Below are positions 21,936-34,560 of a stretch of DNA of 64,000 nucleotides, piece after piece. Origin of the DNA: Apostichopus japonicus (taxonomy: Eukaryota > Echinodermata > Holothuroidea > Aspidochirotida > Stichopodidae); NCBI RefSeq assembly GCF_037975245.1, contig NC_092578.1, positions 1,995,001 through 2,059,000 of the forward strand. Direction: 5' to 3'. How positions within the stretch are numbered: the stretch's first letter is position 1; the number at the start of each line of letters is the position of its first letter. The notes below the pieces were generated by a model. That model searched no databases and was not told the DNA's origin. It worked only from the letters and a program-made list of their open reading frames with translations. The position numbers and the translations under genes are program-made.

Positions 21936-24589
21936 GTTATTTTCTTACGCTGGGCGACCTAAGACTCCAGGATCCAGAACCTTGCAACCTAATCTCATAT
22001 CCCCTGACATCACACATCTGCTCATTACAGCTTGTAGGCTTAATTTGTCTCACTAGGTCACAAAATTTCACATAATGCATTGAGCATAATGCACTTGATG
22101 CATTGAGGGCTCCTCTGGAAAGCAGTGCTTCTGCACTGAGCAGGACTACCTCTATTAAAGATGACAATAATAAAAACAATAAAAAAATAAAATAATGGGA
22201 AAATGTAGCAGTAATTATTAAAACTAAGAGTCATGAAATGCGAAATGCCGATTTAAGCTTGGGTGATGATAATCACTGAAGCAGTGAAGCATATCAATGA
22301 AGCTGAACGTTATAACCGTAGAATGTCAACTCAAAGAAATCTTACATCCACACGAATAGCCATCATGCGTCATTGGGTTAACACAGGTCTTAACACCATG
22401 CAATAGTTAAAGTGACAAGACAATGTAATCAAAGGAAATATATGTTTAGGACTTCAAAAAGATTTTGTCTTTTATTTCTTTCCTTTGTTAGAGAATCGGT
22501 GGGCATGTAATATTCAAACCAATAAATATTTTCAAGTTGAGTTTTCTTCACACATTAAACCTCTCTTGAGGTATAAACAGTGACTTCCCTATTGTGTGAC
22601 TCTGACTTTGTCTACTTGCCATAGCATAATTATTTTTCCTGTTGAAAAAATAGGAGTAAATTATTTACAAAATTTGGATGATTACCAACCAAATAGCTGT
22701 GTTTAGGGGATATTGTTGCTATGGTGACTGCAAGGATTACACATGACGTTGTGCAATTCTCTCGACGTAAATAAAAGTGAGGATCTGCAAATCTAGTCAC
22801 ACACTGTTTTAGTAAACAAGTAAAGCCTTATAAATAGTGACTGGGATATATATACGTCACACTGCCACGTGAGAAATAAATTGCAACTTTTACGACAAAC
22901 AAGTTCCATGTAAGTCTTTGTTCTGTTCAGTCTATATCATATCGAGTAAGAGATAAATTGTGGTTTATACTTACTAAATTCATTAGTAGTTGGTAACTGT
23001 GCTAATTAGTAGCATGTTACCAAAGTTCAAGGCCTACACTCACAAAAGGTTTCATTGCCTCTTTCTTAGTACGCATGTTTTCGACAATATTGATACTTTG
23101 GCACGTTCTTCTCAGGTGACCTACATTATTTTGAAGCATGCCTCTTGTTTACAACGTACCTAGAGTATGTAAAAACTGAGCAGTACATTTATGAATGTTA
23201 CATGTAGAATACAGTACATAAAGTTTATATTTAATCTTAGAGGGAGACTCAGCCAGTAACAATTAGAATATGACTGGAACTAATATTATAAAGTTAGCAT
23301 TTATCTAACTGGATCTGTTACAATGTAGTGTTTTGTCAACGGTGTATAACACGCCATAAAATGAAACTGTTTTTCCTTTCTCCGTACTTCCTTATATTGA
23401 AAGAACATGTATGTATTCAAAATGCATATTCATTAGGTTATTTGATATGAACGCACTGCACAATCTGAAATCCTAGTGCCAGTCACAAAAGAGAAAGTAT
23501 TAAACCAATTGCAACTAAATATACATCTAACAAGTTAGTTTCTATCAACCTACATGATACAATATAGTTTAATACTGGCTTATATAAAACTTCCCTAGCC
23601 TAACATAATACTGCATACTGTACTTGACGTGGGATTTTACAATGTCAGTCGACAAGGACAATATTCAACTGAATTGTGTTCATTCTGTAAGTCCTTATTT
23701 TTACTACGAACTCAAAAAAATTTTTAAAATAATTATTTCATAAATACCGAAGAGGTTGTCAAATTTAATTTGATATCTATGTTTGATTTGATAAGTGAGG
23801 TAAAGTTGTCATTGTCCATGTAGAGTAGTCTAGAAATATTCATATATTATTCAGGTGACATCATTTCATAAACATTCACGAAACTGCTAAATTGTTTCTC
23901 GTTGTGCAATAGTTATGTGTTGGATACATCATGAAATGATATATGCACACCTTGCTGTGTTCATTGTACATATTAGATTGAATTGTCAACAGTCCTGATT
24001 ACACTGTGAAATGATACAGCTAGTGTTTGTGCACTTAATAACACTGGTAAACACACAATACATGTACCACCAATCCTCCTCAATTCAGTGTTTTATATTG
24101 ATATATATGCACGTTTTTTATCAAAACCACCTGTCGAGGATACTTAGACAAAGGTATGGAAAGAGATCTAGAGCGGTAAAAATTGGTTTTGTAATGAGGT
24201 AGAAAAGAGAACAGTAAAACAGAAATATATAATAAAGTGATAATCTATTTGGTTGTACAGATAAATTGATAGTCAAGAGCTGTAGTTAGAATATGTCCAT
24301 AAACAACCTCTGTGAAAGTGATTTGTATGTCGTCACTGGAGAGGTACTTGATGGATACAAAGTAACCTATTGGGTTGTAACAAAGACTAAATACTTAAGA
24401 CTAAATACTCTTGAATAAGGTAAACGTAACGTATGTTACATAAGTAATTAAAGCTTAAAAGATAACCATGTAAAAAGTCTGTTTTGTGTCTGTTTAATTA
24501 TTGAAAGCCAATGATTCATTCCATTAATTATCGACAAGTTCGAGGATAAAGATATCCATCATGTTAGGTTAAATGTAATCATGCAGGAA
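21936..24589. other. AT-rich sequence, nothing recognised
   Basis: No supported gene. Near 22852-22872 the motifs TACGTCA and CACGTG (CRE-like and E-box-like) lie close together, but there is no promoter context to make them meaningful. Confidence 0.4.
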
Positions 24590-24965
24590 TTGGCCTCAAA
24601 TTTTTGCATGTCAAAACTGTTGAAGGTATTTTGAAATACTTTCCTGGATTTTCTTACTCTAAAAGTTATTCACAGACTTCTACAGTAGTGTCTATGAACT
24701 CAACAACTAATAATAACTAATAATATAAACAAATACCTCTAGAAAAACATGCTGAAGAGGTTTCCAAGTAAAATGGAACATTCAAGTAGACAAACAGGAT
24801 ATAATTAAGGGAATAAGTTTGGGTTCCAATTTTGCATAGCAGTTCAGTTTTGAAGGCTCATCTTTTGTCTCTTATAAAATACTATGGTTTCTGTGTTATA
24901 AAACTGCTATGCATGCATCTCCTTAATTTTATATCAATTTGCCCCATTTTGCATACTGTAGAAAT
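24590..24965 (+). repeat. Dispersed repeat R1, diverged copy
   Basis: A GTTGAAGGTATTTTGAAATACTTTCCTGG-like stretch followed by ACTCTAAAAGTTATTCACAGAC parallels 37040-37100. Further on, CCAATTTTGCATAGCAGTT and CTTATAAAATACTATGGTTT match 37245-37300 and 61795-61860. Non-coding. Confidence 0.5.
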
Positions 24966-25621
24966 GGGATGTACTTCATCATTTTCTAAGTTTCTAGAAT
25001 GTTTGGTGATAATCAGATATTAGTTTAGGTCCGTTCAATATCTTTCCATCAGTGTTTCAATAAGTAGTCTACTTATTGTACCTATGTTAAGTACAAGAAG
25101 AGATGTACGCAGATGCACAGGATATTAGCTAAGTTCATCTTTCGAGTTGATGTTATCTTCAAGAAGAAAAAAGAATAACACTCAAATTCTATATACTTAC
25201 TGTAAGCTAAATAATTTTGATGAATGTTTAATTACTAATTATGCTCTAATGATGTTATGTATAAGACAGATAAATTTAACTGTAAAATGGCTATAGTGAA
25301 GTCTGCTTAATAGCAATCTTTGCTTTTAACATGTTAAAATTGTGGACAAATCCATCAGGGCATGATTATCCTGCACCACATCTGCATGTTCCCTCGGGAG
25401 ACATCCCCTAGGGGGACATTCCCAGGGGGACATCCCCAGGGGTACTTCAACAATAGGACTCACACAGCTAAATGTTACTGTACCTTGCATGTCCCTATCG
25501 TTAAACACCTGGGTGCAGAGAGGCAATAGAGATTAACTGCCTTCCCATGGACACAATGTAAATAAGCTGACAAGGGTTGTGATCAAAATATAATAAAACT
25601 GTTAGCAAACTGCTTATCCAC

Positions 25622-25695
25622 TAGAGAGCTTGTGTAAGAGAATGTGTAAAAGTAAGTTTGCCTGACGTTTTGATCCTAGCAAGGATTGTGATCCT
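25622..25695 (-). repeat. Hairpin-bearing dispersed repeat, copy 3
   Basis: The reverse complement reads TGCTAGGATCAAAACGTCAGGC, then TTACTTTTACACATTCTCTTAC and ACAAGCTCTCTAG. It matches the tail of copy 2 (8260-8312) almost base for base, while the hairpin left arm is mutated. Confidence 0.7.
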
Positions 25696-27694
25696 GTAAA
25701 TATTAGATCACAAGATAACTCATTGTCTTAACAGCTTGACCCACATTGCTCTCAACATTTTAAGTTTGCTTCTATTTTTAAGTCATTAACTCACAATTTG
25801 TTATTCCCTCTACAGTGGAGAAAAACAAAACTTTAGATAATACCCTGGCCCTGGGGGGGGGGGTCATCACCCTTTCACCCCTTCTTCTTGGTCTCTCCAT
25901 CCTCCTCTGTCTACATCTCCTAGTCCTGTTGGACTTTCTATCTATCTACAGTATCTATTCATGATAGATATGACTAACTACCAAAAGCAGGGAATTTTAG
26001 AAGTTCTAAGCACATCAGACTTATCCAAAATAACTGCAACAAAAGATACATGTGCCACTCAATCCATCTGCCAACTAATTAGGACATTGTAACGTGTCTC
26101 ACCTACTGGAAGCCCTTTTCATTTACTGCACGTTATGTCTTAATGATGAATGGTACATGTATATTGTACAGCTAAATAGAGATACTATTAAATACTGTAT
26201 AAACCAAGGTAAATTGTACATCTCCGTACATACAGTAACTCATGCAATTAATTAGGCACAGCGGTCGGTATTCATGCATGTGAATCTTCCTATATATAGG
26301 TCTGTGTTAATATGTACAGTACAGTATGATTTAAAGTTATCAAGAGTAACAAGCTTATTAGCACTGCAGACTATACACTGAGACTGCTATTTACTTTCAT
26401 GAAAAGATAAGGGGATGAACTTTCCAAAATAAAATAAACAGTTAAGAGATAATAAGATCTATGAAAAACCATTTGTTAATTTGTACTACAGTGAACAGTG
26501 AATCAACTATGACTTTTGTAGCATCATTGGTTTTATTTCTATGTACTATTCTATAGGCATAGTTTTAGTCTTTTATCTAATCCACAACACAGCTGTTTGG
26601 ATACTTGTACATATAACACATATATTAGTGCTGATAGTCGTAATCGATTAATCGCCAGTAGTCAGGATTAATACACTTTGGAAGTTTGATTAATCACGCT
26701 CAAAACCTAAGTTGCGATTACTTGAATACAAACTAGCACTATACACATAAACTGCTTTTTAATAATAGCCTAACCTATCAAAAACAACACTTAAACAGTT
26801 TGTCAGCAAATATCGCAAAAGTACAGGTTCTCACAAGGCTACACTAGCACTGTGTTGTGTTAAAAACCGGCAAGCACCTGCTTTGTTCAGATTAGTCCTT
26901 CTACAGAAAACTCTTGCATACTAATCATCACACTACTACAAGGTGTTCCATCTATTCATTGTTTGCACATTTGCCTTTATTATTTGCTAGTAGTTGTAGT
27001 AGCCTCGTAGATTCATTCGAAAGTTTTTGATTTACTATGAGCGATTTTAAGAAATGTTATAGATTGAAAGTTGTTCACAGTTTTAACATGTTTAGACACC
27101 ACATGTTAAGACACAAAAGAACAAATAAAACATTGCACCATGGAAAAGATTTGTTTTGACTGTATTTCTGCAATGTAAAAATGACTGTGTTGGGTTACTA
27201 CTACAATGGTACACATCTAGATACTGACGAATACTAAACAGTATTTGATGTATATATAAAAAAGATCACAGGCGCAGTGTCTGATTGGACAAGATCAACT
27301 GAAGAAGAACCAGGTAAATCCCTTCTGATTCAACAGTAGAATATATATGTTAAAGCAATTAAATGAGTTTTCACTAAGATATCAGAATCACCCTGAAAAA
27401 TGTTTTTGCTCGATTGGAACATGAAACAGAAATATTTTTAATATATCTAATCCACAGAATTTTACAAAATAAGTGCAATTTTAAGGAAAAAATTCAATCA
27501 TTGAAGCTGTACAGTATTAAAGTCAATAGATCTGTTCATTTTGCTTGGGCCACTAAGAATTAAAAGAGAAAGGTGGGTTTATCTCAATACATTTTGTTGT
27601 TGTTACACTTACCTACTGTGTTACAAAGGTTCACTAGCTTTAATGTGCTGGAACCTAATTTGCAATGAGCTTTAATTTGCTATACTGCCACATA
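25696..27694. other. AT-rich sequence, nothing recognised
   Basis: A G-run lies at 25853-25863. An ATTAATCG-rich patch near 26640-26720 looks like an old repeat but could not be classified. No gene supported. Confidence 0.4.
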
Positions 27695-28070
27695 GGCCTT
27701 GTTCACACTTAAGAATGCCCTTAGTGCGGCACTCGCGTACTCGTACTTCAAGTCCGCGTGCGTTTTAAAGAATAATCCCTCATCGGGGTTTATTCAATCT
27801 CTCTTACGTTCTTAATAAATGTAATGCGGAAGGTCGCCGACTTATGGTGACCCAAGATTTCCAGTTAAGTTATGATATCCAGATGCAATTTGGCGGGTAT
27901 TATTTAATGTAAACAGCTGATATGACCTTTTCACGCCTGCGCAGTATATTAATCTCGCAAGCGGACTTAATGCGAAACTAAATGTGAACGCGTCTTGTTC
28001 TTAATGGACAATCCTCCTCACAGACTTAATATCAATAATCGCCCTTGCGTTCTGAAATGTGAACAAGGCC
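27695..28070. mobile_element. MITE with GGCCTTGTTCACA inverted repeats, 376 bp
   Basis: Starts GGCCTTGTTCACACTT and ends AAATGTGAACAAGGCC, inverted over 15 of 16 positions. The interior is unusually CpG-rich (for example GCGGCACTCGCGTACTCG). Flanks read CATA and ATAT, so the target duplication is short (ATA or TA) and a Harbinger-type origin is possible. No transposase ORF. Superfamily is not settled. Confidence 0.75.
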
Positions 28071-29207
28071 ATATAGCTTTATTATAGTTTAACTTTTAAG
28101 TTTTGAATAGAGTGACAGATCAATTCCGTGCATCATAGCAAGCAAAAACATCCATTTTATATAGTAAGGTGCTTTCAGGAACTGAATAACCACTTTACCA
28201 ATATTATACATCGTAAATCTTTTTATGTGTAGTGTGTGTGCAATAATAGAGAATTTGATGCACATTATTGGTCTTTTGATTTTCACACAAGACTTTTTCA
28301 GTTGATAATATTGATCAATATTTAGCTCATATAGTCTTATCTAGCTCGGTTAACATTTAAGGCAGTTACTTAATTGAGTACAGTATACCACACAGCAGTA
28401 TCAAATCTCATCTTTGCTGTTTCACTCCCATTTAAAGTAAATTTTACCTCAAAAGCAATCCTTTTCATCTTGCTAGTTTGAGTCAATTGATTAACTGCAA
28501 GCCATAATCATCATATGTATTGAACATAAAAGATATGGGTCATACTTTGTCTGTGAATGAGATTGTGTTCATCACTTGCGGTTGACGGAGTAATAAACAT
28601 GTTTTCAACACTCTAGCTTTGAGTCATATTGTGGACTTATATCAAGCTGTTCTCCCTTTATTCTTAGCATCCACACAGTTTCACACTTCAAGTCATATAA
28701 AAACCATCAATTATCCAAGGTGGGACATTTATCACTGTTTTTATCGTCCAACAAGAGATAAATTGACATGTTTACTTGTAACCCTGGAGCTTAGTTACAG
28801 TGGATCCAAACAACATACATGTGCAGTATTATATGTACTGAGTTCATTAATTCACAGTGTTTGTACATACTGTAAATAGATACATTACTGTTTACGTTTA
28901 CTCTACTTCTCTCTTCCCTGTCTCCAATCTACGTCCACGCTGAATTGTACGATAGAAGGAAGAGAATTCGGTGAACGGTCTCCCTGAAGTGAGACATAGG
29001 GGGGCGGATCGGTGCTAGTACCAACTGAAAATGTAAGCTAGATTGGAAAGTGATTACATGTTAATGGGAGGAGCTTGTAAATACCCAAACTAGTTTAGTT
29101 TTGGCACAAAGTCGATATCTTCACAGCTTTGGTAACAGACAATCAGGTTTTTTATGTCAACTTTGGTGAAATCCATGTTGGTTTTACACCCAATTACACT
29201 AAGCTTT
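28071..29207. other. AT-rich sequence, nothing recognised
   Basis: A weak FBL-like CTTCCCTGTCTCCAATCTACG occurs near 28910. No gene supported; the ORFs at 28089-28286 (-) and 28619-28879 (+) lack domains. Confidence 0.4.
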
Positions 29208-31990
29208 TTTTACTTCACTCCTCATTTACCTGTCTCCACACACCAACTGTACTCTCATTCGCTCAGTGATCAGCTGAATGAACCGATAGAGGGCATTGCT
29301 TATAGGGTACCAATTGGCAGATAGAGGGCATTGCTAAAAGGGTACCAATTGGCAGATAGAGGGCATTGTTAACATGGTACCATTGGGATGATAATGGGCA
29401 GTCTTAACAGGGTACCAATGGGCAGATAGAGGGCATTGTTAACGGTACCATTGGGCCAATAGTGGGCATTGTTAACAGGGTACCAATTGGCAGATAGAGG
29501 GCATTGCTAGAAGGGTACCAATGGGCAGATAGAGGGCATGGCTAAATGGGTACCATTTGACCGATAGAGGGCATTGTTAACAGGGTACCATTGGGCTGAT
29601 AGTGGGCATTGTTAACAGGATACCGATGGGCAGATAGAGGGCATTGCTAAAAGGGTACCAATGGGCAGATAGAGGGCATTGCAAAAATGGTACCATTCAA
29701 CCGATAGAGGGCATTGTTAACAGGGTACCATTGGGCGGATAGTGGGCATTGTTAACAGGGTACCAATGGGCAGATAGAGGCCATTGTTAACAGGGTACCA
29801 TTGGTCTGATAATGGGCATTGTTAACAGGGTACCATTAGGTACATAGAGGGCATTGTTAACAGGGTACCAATGGGCAGATATAGGGCATTGTTAACATTG
29901 TACCATTGGGCTGATAGTGGGCATTATTAACAGGGTACTGATGGGCAGGTAGAGGGCATTGTTAATATGGTACCATTGGGCTGATAATGGGCATTGTTAA
30001 CAGGGTACCATTAGGTACATAGAGGGCATTGTTAACAGGGTACCAATTGGCAGATAGAGGGCATTGCTAGAAGGGTACCAATGGGCAGATAGAGGGCATG
30101 GCTAAATGGGTACCATTCGACCGATAGAGGGCATTGTTAACAGGGTACCATTGGGCTGATAGTGGGCATTGTTAACAGGGTACCGATGGGCAGATAGAGG
30201 GCATTGCTAAAAGGGTACCAATGGGCAGATAGAGGGCATTGCAAAAATGGTACCATTCAACCGATAGAGGGCATTGTTAACAGGGTACCATTGGGCGGAT
30301 AGTGGGCATTGTTAACAGGGTACCAATGGGCAGATAGAGGCCATTGTTAACAGGGTACCATTGGTCTGATAATGGGCATTGTTAACAGGGTACCATTAGG
30401 TACATAGAGGGCATTGTTAACAGGGTACCAATGGGCAGATATAGGGCATTGTTAACATTGTACCATTGGGCTGATAGTGGGCATTATTAACAGGGTACTG
30501 ATGGGCAGGTAGAGGGCATTGTTAATATGGTACCATTGGGCTGATAATGGGCATTGTTAACAGGGTACCATTAGGTACATAGAGGGCATTGTTAACAGGG
30601 TACCAATTGGCAGATAGAGGGCATTGCTAGAAGGGTACCAATGGGCAGATAGAGGGCATGGCTAAATGGGTACCATTCGACCGATAGAGGGCATTGTTAA
30701 CAGGGTACCATTGGGCTGATAGTGGGCATTGTTAACAGGGTACCGATGGGCAGATAGAGGGCATTGCTAAAAGGGTACCGATGGGCAGGTAGAGGGCATT
30801 GCAAAAATGGTACCATTCAACCGATAGAGGGCATTGTTAACAGGGTACCATTGGGCGGATAGAGGGCATTGTTAACAGGGTACCAATGGGCAGATAGAGG
30901 CCATTGTTAACAGGGTACCATTGGTCTGATAATGGGCATTGTTAACAGGGTACCATTAGGTACATAGAGGGCATTGTTGACAGGGTACCAATGGGCAGAT
31001 ATAGGGCATTGTTAACATGGTACCATTGGGCTGATAGTGGGCATTATTAACAGGGTACCGATGGGCAGGTAGAGGGCATTGTTAATATGGTACCATTGGG
31101 CTGATAATGGGCATTGTTAACAGGGTACCGATGGGCAGGTAGAGGGCATTGTTAACATGGTACCATTGGGCTGATAATGGGCATTGTTAACAGGGTACCA
31201 TTAGGTACATAGAGGGCATTGTTAACAGGGTACCAATGGGCAGATATAGGGCATTGTTAACATGGTACCATTGGGCTGATAATGGGCATTGTTAACAGGG
31301 TACCAATGGGCAGATAGAGGGCATTGTTAATAGGGTACCATTGGGCTGATAATGGGCATTGTTAACAGGGTACCATTCGACCGATAGAGGGCATTGTTAA
31401 CAGGGTACCATTCGACCGATAGAGGGCATTGTTAACAGGGTACCAGTGGGCAGATAGAGGGCATTGTTAACAGGGTACCATTGGGCTGATAATGGGCATT
31501 GTTAACAGGGTACCATTCGACCGATAGAGGGCATTGTTAACAGGGTACCATTCAACCGATAGAGGGCATTGTTAACAGGGTACCATTGGGCGGATAGTGG
31601 GCATTGTTAACAGGGTACCAATGGGCAGATAGAGGGCATTGTTAACAGGGTACCATTGGGCTGATAATGGGCATTGTTAACAGGGTACCATTAGGTACAT
31701 AGAGGGCATTGTTAACAGGGTACCAATGGGCAGATAGAGGGCATTGTTAACATGGTACCATTGGGCTGATAGTGGGCATTGTTAACAGGGTACCAATGGG
31801 CAGATAGAGGGCATTGTTAACAGGGTACCTTTTGACCGATAGAGGGCATTGTTAACAGGGTACCATTTGACTGATAGAGGGCATTGTTAACAGGGTACCA
31901 ATGGGCAGATAGAGGGCATTGTTAACAGGGTACCAAGTGCTCTAGCCAAGTTAGTGCGAGAGTACAGTTGTTGTGAAGTTTGAGGACAAA
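29208..31990. mobile_element. FBL element pair enclosing the 35-bp satellite
   Basis: The left side (29208-29270) reads TTACTTCACTCCTCATTTACCTGTCTCC in family order, followed by CACACCAACTGTACTCTC. The right side (31940-31985) gives, on the minus strand, TTCACAACAACTGTACTCTC then CTAACTTGGCTAGAGC. The two ends are therefore inverted copies of one family and enclose the satellite, the layout of a foldback element whose middle has been replaced or expanded by tandem repeats. No transposase ORF. Confidence 0.6.
29281..31935 (+). repeat. 35-bp satellite array (about 76 units), 560-bp higher-order period
   Basis: The consensus unit is GATAGAGGGCATTGTTAACA followed by GGGTACCAATGGGCA, 35 bp, with GTTAAC and GGTACC palindromes in most units. 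The block beginning TACCAATTGG recurs at 29481, 30041 and 30601, spacing 560 bp (16 units); blocks one and two match unit by unit, including private variants such as CATGGCTAAATGGG and GCAAAAATGG. The third block diverges toward the right. Not coding. Confidence 0.97.
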
Positions 31991-32007
31991 GTTCAGTTTG
32001 TTGTTCA

Positions 32008-32100
32008 GATATCTATGACAAGTACGCAAATAAATGACAAGGCTTAAATTGCAGATTTACTTCACTCTGCTCATACCTGTGTCCCAAAAAGCTGGGGGAA
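32008..32100 (+). repeat. FBL-associated repeat, + copy
   Basis: ATCTATGACAAGTACGCAAA, then AATTGCAGATTTACTTCACTCTGCTCATACCTGTGTCC in pieces, recurs at 32389-32478. Together with the reverse copy at 32268-32370 it brackets about 310 bp in inverted orientation. Confidence 0.65.
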
Positions 32101-32267
32101 AAGGGCTATCCCCATACCCTCCCAAAAACCAATTATGTCAAAAAAGGCCTCAAAATACACAGTTCTGAATGAATTGAAGATAGGAAAAATTCCACACACA
32201 AATGGACCTCTAGGCACTTTGGGTGGTAGAATATGAAGGAAGGACATTGACCGGAGAGGTCCGGACA

Positions 32268-32370
32268 TAGAGGGCGCACAGTGTAAAAAGGTTACCAGTT
32301 CATTCTAGGCACGGTAAAACAAAAGTGCTAAGGTTGTGGGAGACAGGTAAGCTCCTCATTCGCTAATATC
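32268..32370 (-). repeat. FBL family, - copy (well preserved)
   Basis: The reverse complement reads GAGCTTACCTGTCTCCCACA, then ACCTTAGCACTTTTGTTTTACC, GTGCCTAGAATGAAC and GGTAACCTTTTTACACTG. It aligns along its length with 10870-10960 in the other orientation. Confidence 0.75.
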
Positions 32371-32388
32371 CATACTAGTAGGTCTTGG

Positions 32389-32665
32389 AATATATCTATG
32401 ACAAGTACGAAAAATACATGAAAAGGATCGAATTGAAGATTAACAGTTCTTCACTCTGCTCTGTGATACCTGTGTCCATTCTACATACACACTTACATCT
32501 ACCAAGCATACAAACGTTGGTAACATGTTAGCTCTGTGCCCCCCCTTTGACATACCTCAGGGTGACATGTTAGCTCTGTGCCCCCTGTGACATACCTCAG
32601 GGTCATCCATTTCCTCTCCTTTCCAAATCTACCAAATAATTTAGTCGACTTGGTTAATATTACAT
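32389..32665 (+). repeat. FBL family, + copy with internal duplication
   Basis: TCACTCTGCTCTGTGATACC, TGTGTCCATTC and ACCAAGCATACAAACGTTGG parallel 43040-43110. Inside, ACATGTTAGCTCTGTGCCCC...ACATACCTCAGGGT occurs twice in tandem (about 32525-32602). Confidence 0.7.
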
Positions 32666-34442
32666 CTTCACATATCATGAATTTAGTAGAGATGACATCT
32701 AAGATATATGGACAAGCCACCAATTCATTTTGCTGTATCATGTTCAGTTGGAATCACGAAGCATCTTACACCTGAAGCTGCATATATATACCAACAACAC
32801 TTAATTAATCCCTCCAGCTGAAAACTGCGCTAAACTTCTCTTTATAACCAGAATAATGCTAAAAGCAAAAGAAGGATAAAGAGAAAGTTATTCGATACGG
32901 GGCTCTTCCTGTTCTAAATTAAAATTTGGACAAGTCTGCAAGATGATCTTAACGTTTGTCAACTGACTCATTGTTTTAATTAATGACAGTATAGAACGCA
33001 CCTCAGAACTTTGGCCAGCTTGGTTTCCGGAATTATGCCCTACCACTCAAATTGTGTATACATTGCCTCCATTTCTTCTGTGTTCTAATTTTAGATGTGT
33101 TATTTGATTTTATTTGATGGCAAGTTTTGTAACCTGCTTACTCTATAATCCAATCATCAGTAAGGGCTCTCGGCTAGACTGAAACTAAATCTAAAAGGAT
33201 TTATTTTGGATAGAGTTCATTGAATTTTAAGTCAGCTGCCGGTTGAGATTTTTTACTTTCGGCAGAAAACTCGAAGCCAAAAAGATCTAAGATTTGGATG
33301 ATGTAAGCAGTATCTCCAGCTAATATGTGCAGTGGATTTTTAGCCTTATTACACAGTTTATTAACACATAATGTCGGCGATTATTGTGAAAGTACTTTGA
33401 CTGCTGCGTATGGCAGTTTGAGGATGTATGTACAATATACAGTAGGTAGCTTTTTTTGTTTTTGGGGTTCATTGTATTTTAATTTATTAACCTCAATATT
33501 ACTCTGCACATTCCAAAAGATGGAACGTAAAGAAAGATCACAGACCAACAGTGATCTCATACTGTAATCAAGTTATTAGGAATAAAGCTAATACTTACAA
33601 ATTTGGTGGGATTAGTGAGGGGGGGGAGGGTACATTTCCAAATGGAAACTAGAAGAAAGGCTATTACTGTTTACCTGTCACTTTCAAACTTTTCTTATTT
33701 TAAAGTTAAAGCAAATTCAACATTTATTGTGTCTTATGAAAGTATACCCACAATGTTGGTGACATTGGTAATTCTAGTAATAATAGTGACACTTATAACT
33801 GAATTGATTAAGTGAATGAAGTGACCCTTGATACAGCTATTTAATGTATCAGACACTTAATTTTATGTGATTTGTGAGATTTCTTTAAATTATACTTTCT
33901 CTTTAACAGTTCAAGACAGAGAAAATCTTAAATGTCAAAAAGCATCTTGACATTGATAAAGTGAGGGCTCCCTTTCACTTTTGCACTGTTTCACTTAGAT
34001 TCAAAGATCCAGTTCTGTTGAAAATTTATCATGTCAGTTGTCATGACAATTCATCAGTAATCTTCGGTAAATTTCCTGTTCGTCAAGTTGTGGTTGTTAG
34101 TCAAGCTGTGAGGTGGGAAGTATTCTCAGCAGTTGTGACCTGTTAATTAATTCTCAAAAATTTTAACTGGATTTTGAATAAATTTGTTGGCCATTTTCTC
34201 TGAAGAGGTAATATCATAAAGAGATAAATATCTCAAATTAACTCCCTTTGAAAGTGGTTACTTACTCAGTACTTAGTCTCGACATAAACTAACAAAAGTT
34301 AAGTGCTGCGGCTAATGTATTATGTTCTTTTGGAGGTAATCGTCGAACAATCAGTGAAAGAGATCACTTTTTAATGTCACATGTATGTTTTGAAGGCCAT
34401 TTCAAGATGATGAATGATATATATTGGTAATATGATGTTATA
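32666..34442. other. AT-rich sequence, nothing recognised
   Basis: A possible acceptor-like TTTCTCTTTAACAG occurs at 33896-33909 but no coding segment with a matching donor follows. No gene supported. Confidence 0.4.
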
Positions 34443-34560
34443 TTGGCTTACATGTCTCCACTCACAAACCACTGTGAGTGATAAGTACTCTCTCTGGATC
34501 ACCATCTCCCACTTCTCTTGTATGCCTCTGGTGCCATCATGATGATTCCATTAGCTATAT
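34443..34560 (+). repeat. FBL family, diverged + copy
   Basis: GGCTTACATGTCTCCACTCA starts a stretch with the family order but with many substitutions downstream. Confidence 0.45.

Noticed and set aside
22852-22872. CRE and E-box pair as a promoter
   Set aside because: Such short motifs are expected by chance in 64 kb and no transcription start or exon is near.
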